The translations under genes and the position numbers were made by a program. From NCBI GenBank assembly GCA_031420415.1, contig JANOMT010000006.1, positions 176,243 to 240,242 of the forward strand: 64,000 nucleotides of DNA, in the 5' to 3' direction. The stretch is from JANYGA01 sp031420415 (GTDB lineage: Bacteria; Vulcanimicrobiota; Vulcanimicrobiia; Vulcanimicrobiales; Vulcanimicrobiaceae). The notes under the pieces are model-generated. The model was not told the DNA's origin and ran no database searches. It worked only from the letters and a program-made list of their open reading frames with translations. How positions within the stretch are numbered: the first letter of the stretch is position 1; each line of letters begins with the position of its first letter. Shown piece by piece: positions 16,290 to 23,031 of this stretch.

Positions 16290-18326
16290 ACGCAGACGCC
16301 CGCACCGCCCCAACTGCGACACCTCGAAGATACGCTCGGGCAATTGCCGGACGCGCCGGGCGTCTACACGATGCTCGGCGAGAATGCGCGCATTCTCTAC
16401 ATCGGAAAAGCAGTCTCGCTGCGCAGTCGCGTTCGATCGTATTTCCAGGATTCGGCCGCGCATGCGTATCGCACGACCAAGATGGTCGAACGCGTCGTCG
16501 ACGTGCGCTGGATCGTCGTCAAAAACGAGATCGAGGCGCTCATCCTCGAGGCAAACCTCATCAAGCGGCACCAGCCGCCGTTCAACGTCAGGTTGCGCGA
16601 CGACAAGCGCTTCCCGTATTTGAAGGTGACGAACGAAGCGTATCCGCGCGTGCAATTTACGCGCTCGGTTCGAGACGACGGCGCGCGCTATTTCGGGCCG
16701 TACACGAACGCGCACGGCCTGCGCGAACTCATCAATCTCGTGCGCGTGGCTTTTCCATTGCGTACGTGCCGCGAGCCGATCGACGGAAAACGCAAGCGCC
16801 CGTGTCTGCAATATCACATCAAGCGTTGCCTCGCACCATGCGTCGGCTATCAGAGTGAGCCCGAATACGACGAACTCGTGGACGAGGTCGTGCTGTTTCT
16901 CGAAGGCCAACAAGATCGGCTTCTCGAGCGACTCTATGCCGAGATGGAACAAGCCGCCGATCGCATGAATTATGAGGCCGCTGGGCGCGTGCGCGATCGC
17001 ATCGTGACGCTGCGGCGCGTGACGGAAAAACAGAACGTCGTGTGGCGCACGCGGATCGATATGGATCTCATCGCGAGCGCGCGCGCGCAGGGCCATGCGT
17101 GTATGCAAGTCTTTTTGGTGCGCGGCGGCAAGCTCATCGGCCAGGAGCACTTCATCCTCGATGGCGTGACCGATCAACCCGACGAAGAACTCTACGCGAA
17201 TTTCTTCGCGCAATTCTATACGGCGCGCGCGGGCCAGATCGGCGGTGCGATCGGCGATGGCTTCTCGCCGCTCGCGCTGCGCGAAGCGCGTGGCAACGAG
17301 GTTCCCGTCGCGGTAAAAGCGCGCGCGCGCCGCCCGCCATCGCAAGCGACGATTCCCAAAGAAGTGCTCGTGGAAGCGCTCCCCGGCGATCTACCGCTTT
17401 TGGAATCGTGGCTCTCGGAACTTAAAACGCAGCGCGTTCGCGTGCTGCGCGCGCAGCGCGGGCCGCGTGCGGAATACATGCGCCTCGTCCACGAAAACGC
17501 GGAGCAGAATCTCAAAGCGTTTCTCGCACATCAAGAAGTGCAAGAGACGGCCTCGGCACGCTCGCTCATCGAACTTGCGGCAGCACTCGATCTTCCCGAC
17601 ATGCCGCATCGCATCGAATGTTACGACATCTCCAATATCCAGGGGACCAATCCGACATCGTCGATGGTCGTTTTCCACGAGGGCCGTGCCAAGAAAAGCG
17701 AGTACCGACGCTTCAAGATTCGCTACGATCAAGGATCGAACGATTTCGCGATGATGCAGGAGACGCTGCGTCGTCGACTGCGCTATCTTCGCGCGGATAC
17801 GAATGCGCCAGGCGAAGACGATGCCGAGAGCATCGTCGAGACTGGTGATGAAAAATCGATCGAAGCGCAACTGCGGAAGAAAGAGAAATTTCACCATCGA
17901 CCCGATCTCTTGCTCATCGATGGCGGCAAGGGGCAACTCAACGCCGTGGTCGAGATCTTGCAAGAACTCGATCTGTGGGGTATTCCGATCGCCGGTCTTG
18001 CGAAAGAACACGAGTGGCTCTTCGTACCGGGGCAAGCGGAACCGATCGTCTTGCCGCCGGGGTCGCCCGCGTTGCATCTCGTGATGCGCATTCGCGACGA
18101 AGCGCATCGCTTCGCCGTGGAGTACCATCGCATACGGCGTGGAAAAGCCATGACGCAATCCGCGCTCGATGCGCTCGCGGGCGTGGGCCCGACACGTCGC
18201 AAGCGATTGCTCGTCGCATTCGGCAGCGTGAGCGCGATCAAGCGGGCGAGCGTCGATGAAATTGCGGCCGTCAAGGGCATGACGCCGGCACTTGCGTCGT
18301 CGGTGAAATCCGCGCTCAACGCGTAG
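16290..18326 (+). CDS. uvrC: Excinuclease ABC subunit C
   Basis: UvrC makes the dual incisions in nucleotide excision repair. The GIY-YIG nuclease is seen from LPDAPGVYTM through LYIGKAVSLRSRVRSYF. A UVR/UvrB-interacting segment follows (MNYEAAGRVRDRI, around residue 220), then the RNase H-like nuclease with CYDISNIQGTNP and LLIDGGKGQL, and a C-terminal helix-hairpin-helix pair. The start is uncertain. The first usual start codon in frame is TTG at 16344, which would remove the residues that precede PDAPGVY in all homologues. The region from ACG at 16290, 8 bases after a GGAGGG sequence, extends the frame naturally to about 678 residues. CTG at 16314 is another option. Confidence 0.93.
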   Translation, partial: TQTPAPPQLRHLEDTLGQLPDAPGVYTMLGENARILYIGKAVSLRSRVRSYFQDSAAHAYRTTKMVERVVDVRWIVVKNEIEALILEANLIKRHQPPFNVRLRDDKRFPYLKVTNEAYPRVQFTRSVRDDGARYFGPYTNAHGLRELINLVRVAFPLRTCREPIDGKRKRPCLQYHIKRCLAPCVGYQSEPEYDELVDEVVLFLEGQQDRLLERLYAEMEQAADRMNYEAAGRVRDRIVTLRRVTEKQNVVWRTRIDMDLIASARAQGHACMQVFLVRGGKLIGQEHFILDGVTDQPDEELYANFFAQFYTARAGQIGGAIGDGFSPLALREARGNEVPVAVKARARRPPSQATIPKEVLVEALPGDLPLLESWLSELKTQRVRVLRAQRGPRAEYMRLVHENAEQNLKAFLAHQEVQETASARSLIELAAALDLPDMPHRIECYDISNIQGTNPTSSMVVFHEGRAKKSEYRRFKIRYDQGSNDFAMMQETLRRRLRYLRADTNAPGEDDAESIVETGDEKSIEAQLRKKEKFHHRPDLLLIDGGKGQLNAVVEILQELDLWGIPIAGLAKEHEWLFVPGQAEPIVLPPGSPALHLVMRIRDEAHRFAVEYHRIRRGKAMTQSALDALAGVGPTRRKRLLVAFGSVSAIKRASVDEIAAVKGMTPALASSVKSALNA

Positions 18327-18369
18327 CCGCAGAGAGGCCGCGCCTCGCGGATCGCAGTAAGATTAAAAA

Positions 18370-18726
18370 ATGGGTGGCTTTCTCTTACGACTTATCGTCA
18401 ACGCCTTCGCGCTCGTGGTGGTCGCGTATCTCTTGCCCGGCGTTCACGTTGCGAGCGTAACGGCGGCGCTCGTCTCGGCGCTGATCTTGGGCGTCGTCAA
18501 CGCACTCTTGCGGCCGATTCTCGTGATCCTCACGCTCCCCGTCGTGCTCTTAACGCTCGGCCTCTTCACGCTCGTGATCAACGCGTTTACGTTCTATCTC
18601 GTGGCGCATCTCAAGCTCGGTCTGACCGTCGACGGTTTTGGGTCGGCTTTTCTCGGCGCGCTCGTGCTCACCATCGTGTCGTATCTTCTTTCGTCGCTGG
18701 TACGCGCCGGCGAAAAGACGCGCTGA
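18370..18726 (+). CDS. Phage holin family 4-like membrane protein
   Basis: A 118-residue protein with four hydrophobic helices, matching the YvlD/Phage_holin_4_2 family. The conserved core GVVNALLRPILVILTLPVVLLTLGLFTLVINA is split here over helices 2 and 3 (about residues 40-75). Despite the family name these are usually chromosomal membrane proteins of unknown role, not lysis proteins. The stop overlaps the surE start (ATGA). Confidence 0.88.
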   Translation: MGGFLLRLIVNAFALVVVAYLLPGVHVASVTAALVSALILGVVNALLRPILVILTLPVVLLTLGLFTLVINAFTFYLVAHLKLGLTVDGFGSAFLGALVLTIVSYLLSSLVRAGEKTR

Positions 18727-19514
18727 TGACCGAGCGGCTCAAGATCCTCGTTACGAACGACGACGGGGTCGCGAGCCCCGGGATCAGCGTGCTCGCCGAT
18801 GCGCTATGTGCGCTCGGCGATGTCACCGTCGTCGCGCCCGATCGGGACAATAGCGGGGTCGGCCACTCGATTTCGATTCACCACCCCGTGCGCGTGCATC
18901 CGGTCCACGATCGTGCGATGCCGACGTTTGCGTGTTCGGGGACGCCCGCCGACTGCGTCGTGGTCGGGGCTTTCGATCTGTGCGGTGGCATGCCGTCGCT
19001 CGTCGTAAGCGGCATCAACCGCGGCGCGAATGCGGGCGACGATATCAATTACTCCGGTACCGTAGCAGCGGCGACCGAGGGCCTCATCATCGGCATTCCC
19101 GCAATCGCCGTCTCGCTCGCGACGACATGGCCCGAACCCGCGCACGTGCAGCACTGGGAAACGGCTGCGATAATCGCCGTCGATCTCGCGCGCGACGTGC
19201 TAGCGAACGGATTACCGCGCCTGACGTTGCTCAACCTCAACGTACCCAACCTCGCCGCGCGCGAGGTTCGCGGCGTACGCTACGTGCGTCAGGGACGCAA
19301 AGCGTATCGCAATCGGCTCGATAAACGCAGCGATCCGCGCGGTTCGACATACTTCTGGCTTTGGGGCACGTTCGACGACACCGATATCGTCGACGGGACC
19401 GATCTCGCCACGATTCGCGACGGGTATGCGAGCGTCACGCCGATCACGATCGATCGCACCGATCACGACGAACTCGGCCGACGCTTCCGGTCGGACGCCG
19501 CGTCGCTTACGTAA
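18726..19514 (+). CDS. surE: 5'/3'-nucleotidase SurE
   Basis: A metal-dependent nucleoside monophosphate phosphatase of stationary-phase survival. The 262-residue protein begins with the metal-binding motif LVTNDDGVASPGI, then APDRDNSGVGHSISIHHPVR, the GTPADCV motif and the VSGINRGANAGDDINYSGTV signature. These are the catalytic features of SurE. ATG overlaps the stop of the preceding membrane gene. The end overlaps the convergent antiporter gene by 8 bases. Confidence 0.96.
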   Translation: MTERLKILVTNDDGVASPGISVLADALCALGDVTVVAPDRDNSGVGHSISIHHPVRVHPVHDRAMPTFACSGTPADCVVVGAFDLCGGMPSLVVSGINRGANAGDDINYSGTVAAATEGLIIGIPAIAVSLATTWPEPAHVQHWETAAIIAVDLARDVLANGLPRLTLLNLNVPNLAAREVRGVRYVRQGRKAYRNRLDKRSDPRGSTYFWLWGTFDDTDIVDGTDLATIRDGYASVTPITIDRTDHDELGRRFRSDAASLT

Positions 19515-21090
19515 GGCGTTCGGTCGCGAGATCGAGATCGTACTGCACGCGGCGGTAGATCTCGTCAGGAATCTCGCCCACTTCGCGCAAGCGTGTGATC
19601 TCGCGGCGTTCGGCTTCGAGCGCTTCTGCCTGTATGCGATGATCGAACGCGACGGAATCGGGAGCGGCCGTGCCGTCGAGATGGCCCGAGAGATGCGCGA
19701 TCCGATACTCGTATTCGCCGAGAAGACGACCCTCGACTTCCCACTCAGCTGTGGAACCGAAGTGCGGCTCGAGCTCGCGCATGCGCGTGATGCCCGCACG
19801 TAGCGCTAGTACGCGTACCTCGATCTCGCGTGCGTCGAGGTTGTCGTCACCCTCGATCTTAAACCAGCGTAGGATCGGGATGAGCGAGAGTCCCTGAAAG
19901 ACGAGCGTCACGAAGATCACGCAGAACGTAATGAGGACGATCTCGTCGCGACCGGGAAAGTGCGCTCCCGCATTCGTAAGCGTCGGAATCGCGAGCGCGC
20001 CCGCGAGCGAGACGATCCCGCGCATGCCGCTCCAGCCGATGACGAAAATGAATTTCGCGTCGGGCGTTCCCTCGCGCGCCGCGATGCCGCGAAAAATCCA
20101 GCGCGGCACGTACGTTGCGGGGAAGACCCACGCCACGCGCACGACGATCACGAGTGCGCTAATTGCGAGCCCGACTCCGAGTCCGCGCGCCGCGAAGGTC
20201 GGATCGTGCACGATCTCGCGCAGTTGCAATCCGATGAGTAAGAAGACGAGACCGTTGAGTAGGAAAATCAGCAGCTCCCACACGTTCGCGGCCACGAGGC
20301 GACCTTCGGGATCGTAGATGCGATGCGATTGGCGGCTGACATAGATTCCCGCAGCGACCGTCGCGAGTACACCCGATCCGTGGACGGTTTCGGCTGCGAG
20401 ATAGACGGCGTATGGCGCGATGAGTTGGAGCGCGTTTTCGATCAGCGGATCGCTGATATCGTGCTTGCGGAGCTTGACGGTGAGTTCGACGAGCGTCGCG
20501 GCGATCGCGAGACCGATCGCGATTCCGCCGAGCGAGACTGCAACGAATGCGACGCTCGCATTCGCAAGTGAGAACGTGCCCGTGAGTGCGGCAATGATGG
20601 CGAAGCGATAGATGACGAGTGCCGTCGCATCGTTGACGAGGCCCTCGCCGTCGATGATCGCAGCGATGCGTCGCGGCACCGAGAAGCGTTCGAAGACCGC
20701 GGATGCCGCGACGGCATCAGGCGGCGAGACGATCGCACCGAGCACGAACGCGCTCGTCCACGGAAAATTTGGCAACAGTGCGTGTGCGACGATCGCAACG
20801 GCGCCGGTCGTGGCGACGACGAGCCCGATCGCGAGCAATCCGATCGGTCGCGCGTTTTCGCGGAAGGTTTTCCAATCGGTCAGCCAGCCACCCGAGTACA
20901 AAAGAGGCGGCAAAAAAATCAGGAAGACGTACTCGGGATCGAGATGCAACGGCGGCAGATTCGGAATGAACGCGAGCAACGAGCCGCCGACTACGAACGC
21001 GATCGGGTACGGCAGCGCGAATCGCTTTGCGATCACGGCGACGACGACGATCGCCGTGAGCAACACGAAGATCAACGTGGAGGCATGCAC
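19507..21090 (-). CDS. CPA1-family Na+(K+)/H+ antiporter
   Basis: A roughly 527-residue cation/proton antiporter of the CPA1 (NhaP/YjcE-like) type. About twelve hydrophobic helices cover residues 1-400. The ion-binding motif SPPDAVAASAVFERF and the following GEGLVNDATALV are typical, as is WSGMRGIVSLAGALA. A roughly 120-residue cytoplasmic, helical C-terminus follows. The GTG at 21088-21090 starts directly before the first helix; longer frames add Arg-rich residues unlike a membrane protein start. Confidence 0.9.
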   Translation of the reverse strand: MHASTLIFVLLTAIVVVAVIAKRFALPYPIAFVVGGSLLAFIPNLPPLHLDPEYVFLIFLPPLLYSGGWLTDWKTFRENARPIGLLAIGLVVATTGAVAIVAHALLPNFPWTSAFVLGAIVSPPDAVAASAVFERFSVPRRIAAIIDGEGLVNDATALVIYRFAIIAALTGTFSLANASVAFVAVSLGGIAIGLAIAATLVELTVKLRKHDISDPLIENALQLIAPYAVYLAAETVHGSGVLATVAAGIYVSRQSHRIYDPEGRLVAANVWELLIFLLNGLVFLLIGLQLREIVHDPTFAARGLGVGLAISALVIVVRVAWVFPATYVPRWIFRGIAAREGTPDAKFIFVIGWSGMRGIVSLAGALAIPTLTNAGAHFPGRDEIVLITFCVIFVTLVFQGLSLIPILRWFKIEGDDNLDAREIEVRVLALRAGITRMRELEPHFGSTAEWEVEGRLLGEYEYRIAHLSGHLDGTAAPDSVAFDHRIQAEALEAERREITRLREVGEIPDEIYRRVQYDLDLATERLT

Positions 21091-21610
21091 GTATCCGTGC
21101 GTTCGCGCGCGTGCTCGTCCGCTCCGGTTCCCACGGCAGGCCGACTGAAGGCGGCACTCGCTGCCACGCCGATCTCGGTCGAATTCTGCGAGCAACTTCG
21201 ATGCGACGGCGTGGGATTGCGGATGCAGATTTCGTCACGCGGCTCGGGCACGTCCGCCGCGTCCGCCTTGCATAACGTCGCCGATTACAACCGAAAGAAG
21301 CCGCGGGTAATGCTGGGTGACCGTGCGATCGTCGGCAGGGCCGATATACCCAATGAACGCGTGGGTCAGATCCGCGGCTGCAGCGAGGTCGTGGGTAAGG
21401 GCCGTCGCGCTAAGATTTTTTGAAAGCAGGTGATACGAGCGCCCGGCGCGCAGGGCCGCGAGGCGATCGTCTCGCCCATTGTTGCGCTGGAGTTCCGGCC
21501 TCGTGCTTGGCGCTCTTGGGTGAGGGGACGGTTCTGGGTCACCTTTTCGTTGAGGCCGTTTTGTGGTATGATGACGTGCCGGTCGTGACAGCCGGTGCGA
21601 ACGACACCAT
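21091..21610. other. Intergenic region upstream of ssrA, no convincing gene
   Basis: About 520 bases between the antiporter start and tmRNA. Open frames here have no recognisable domains, and one runs into the tmRNA on the other strand. A TATGAT at 21567-21572 is well placed to be the -10 element of the tmRNA promoter, about 40 bases before the mature RNA end; no clear -35 is seen. Confidence 0.5.
21567..21572 (+). promoter_or_regulatory. Possible -10 element of ssrA
   Basis: TATGAT differs from the consensus TATAAT by one base and would start transcription near 21579, giving a short 5' leader to be removed by RNase P. The -35 region (TTTTCG near 21544) is poor. Confidence 0.4.
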
Positions 21611-21963
21611 GGGGCTGAGCAGCTTCGACGGGTTAGTCCGCGGTCATCGTAAGCAGGCGGAGTTGCGAGCCCTCCTAAAACGATCGCAAAGCGTTTACAC
21701 GCAAACAACAACTACGCACTCGCTGCCTAATTTAGGTTAGCGACGGAGTCACGAGAGGGTAGCCGGATCCGTCTCGTCTCCGTCAACAAATCCGGCTAGG
21801 GCGTGGAGGCGGCTCTCCATAGCGTCCGAGATTATGGAGCTGCTGTCATCGAAAGTTCGGCTTCGAAGCGCTCGGTGACTTAAGACAACCTCGAAGATGA
21901 GCCTGGAGAAAGCGCTGGTTCGGCGATTCGGACTCGGGGGGCAGTTCCCCGACAGCTCCACCA
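21611..21963 (+). ncRNA. ssrA: tmRNA (transfer-messenger RNA)
   Basis: Rescues stalled ribosomes by trans-translation. The 5' end GGGGCTGA pairs with the 3' end CAGCTCC-ACCA exactly as in the tRNA-like domain, and TTCGACGGG follows in the D-loop region. An in-frame tag begins with resume codon GCA at 21701 and reads ANNNYALAA, ending with TAA at 21728-21730. Length (353 nt) and encoded CCA are normal for a one-piece tmRNA. The T-arm is odd: the stem TCGGGG/CCCCGA encloses GGCAGTT, not the usual TTCGANT loop. SmpB is not in the window. A strong terminator follows at once. Confidence 0.95.
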
Positions 21964-21969
21964 AACTTA

Positions 21970-22028
21970 TGCACTCTCCCAATAAAGCCCTAAATCAGGG
22001 AGTTAATGGGGAGAGTGCACTTTTATTT
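21970..22028 (+). terminator. Strong intrinsic terminator of ssrA
   Basis: An 11-bp perfect stem, TGCACTCTCCC (21970-21980) with GGGAGAGTGCA (22009-22019), carries a small inner hairpin (CCCT/AGGG) and is followed by a T-rich run from 22021. Confidence 0.88.
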
Positions 22029-22092
22029 TCGACTTATTGGGAAGAGCGATTTGTCTGCGTAAGGCGTAACATGCACGTTGCATCGGAATATT

Positions 22093-22098
22093 TATAAT
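22093..22098 (+). promoter_or_regulatory. Possible -10 element for the AT-rich orphan gene
   Basis: A perfect TATAAT lies 20 bases before the GTG at 22118, in an AT-rich stretch that stands out in this GC-rich sequence. No good -35 is present at 17-base spacing. Confidence 0.35.
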
Positions 22099-22117
22099 AT
22101 TATGCGCTCCCCAAAAA

Positions 22118-22537
22118 GTGAAAATTCTTTTGGTAGCGCTGATTTTCGTGATCGTCATCGGCGTTGGTGTCAGTCATCAAGGATTTCCAAAAATCGCCGA
22201 TTGCGAGATTGAACGGGTCTACCAGCGCGTTACATCCCCGGATAAATACTGGGAAGCTCGCGTCGCCGATCATATTTGCGAAGGCGCCTTTGCGTCCACG
22301 ACGGTAGCACTTTATGTCGTCGAAATTGTTTCAAAAACGAACGCTGCGGACCGGCACGTGATTTTTAGCTCCGACGACTGTTGCTACAAAGATCACATCC
22401 CTGCAGTAGCCTTGCGGAATCGTAAAAGTCTTCAGAATACGATAAAACAAAGCCCGCTTATTGGCTTACAAGAAATTTCATCCGTAGGCATTGCTATCTC
22501 CGATAAATACAAAAACAAAAATAAACGGTCATCTTAA
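22118..22537 (+). CDS. Orphan secreted/anchored protein in AT-rich patch
   Basis: A 139-residue protein with an N-terminal hydrophobic segment (MKILLVALIFVIVIGVGV) that could be a signal peptide or anchor. The mature part has CEIERVYQRVTSPDKYWEARV and a Cys-rich stretch SSDDCCYKDHIP. The pattern resembles small secreted proteins with an S-P-D-x-x-W-x-A core that are often found in acquired DNA, but no named family can be assigned. Codon use is far more AT-rich than in the neighbours, and the end is Lys/Asn-rich. GTG start without a clear ribosome binding site. It lies just downstream of tmRNA, a classic integration site, which suggests transfer. Confidence 0.6.
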   Translation: MKILLVALIFVIVIGVGVSHQGFPKIADCEIERVYQRVTSPDKYWEARVADHICEGAFASTTVALYVVEIVSKTNAADRHVIFSSDDCCYKDHIPAVALRNRKSLQNTIKQSPLIGLQEISSVGIAISDKYKNKNKRSS

Positions 22538-22655
22538 CCATAAAATACGACAAAATTATCAAGGAAACTGATTAATCCGAGATCACGATAGAATATGTCT
22601 TTTTTGCCATGTCAAGCTTTACATCGAGCGATAAAAAGGGTTAGATCGAGATGTC

Positions 22656-22811
22656 ATGTCACGAACCAACCATCAACCCGAAGCCAGCAAATTAGACGAA
22701 CGAAAATTTTCGAGATTGCTTGATCTCGAATGTCGTTTGTCAAGCCAAAAGTTAGCGCTTCGACGATATATGGAAGGCAGTCCCGAACATCCCCGCTATC
22801 TGCTTCCTTGA
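22656..22811 (+). CDS. Small orphan ORF (51 residues)
   Basis: A short reading frame from ATG at 22656 to TGA at 22809-22811 encodes a charged, helical 51-residue peptide (including KLDERKFSRLLDLECRLSS and RRYMEGSPEHP). A strong terminator lies 53 bases after the stop, supporting a transcribed unit. No ribosome binding site is obvious and the family is not recognised. It may be the remnant of a longer acquired gene. Confidence 0.4.
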   Translation: MSRTNHQPEASKLDERKFSRLLDLECRLSSQKLALRRYMEGSPEHPRYLLP

Positions 22812-22863
22812 AAAGAACATCGCGAAGACGCTGATGGATTTTATCTCACTTGGGAGACGCGCT

Positions 22864-22898
22864 AAGAAGGCCCGCCGACTCGGCGAGCCTTCTTTTTT
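22864..22898 (+). terminator. Intrinsic terminator
   Basis: An 8-bp stem AAGAAGGC / GCCTTCTT with an inner GCCG/CGGC hairpin is followed by TTTTTT. It closes the AT-rich patch before the uvrA-like gene. Confidence 0.88.
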
Positions 22899-23031
22899 GT
22901 TTCAAGCTACCAACTCCGAAAGAATGCACTTCACGGTAGGCTGTAATAATGTCTCTTTGCCAAGTCGCATCTAAACTCAGGGCTACACGTCAGATCGCGA
23001 GCCTTGACGTTGCGCGCTTCTGGGTAAGTGA

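Noticed and set aside
16236..17345. 369-residue minus-strand frame opposite uvrC
   Set aside because: Antisense shadow in a GC-rich gene; uvrC motifs on the plus strand are unambiguous.
21235..21711. Minus-strand frame of 158 residues before and into tmRNA
   Set aside because: It overlaps the tmRNA 5' half and has no recognised domain; tmRNA identity is firm.
21897..22097. Frame across the tmRNA 3' end
   Set aside because: It lies within the tRNA-like domain and the terminator, so it is not a gene.
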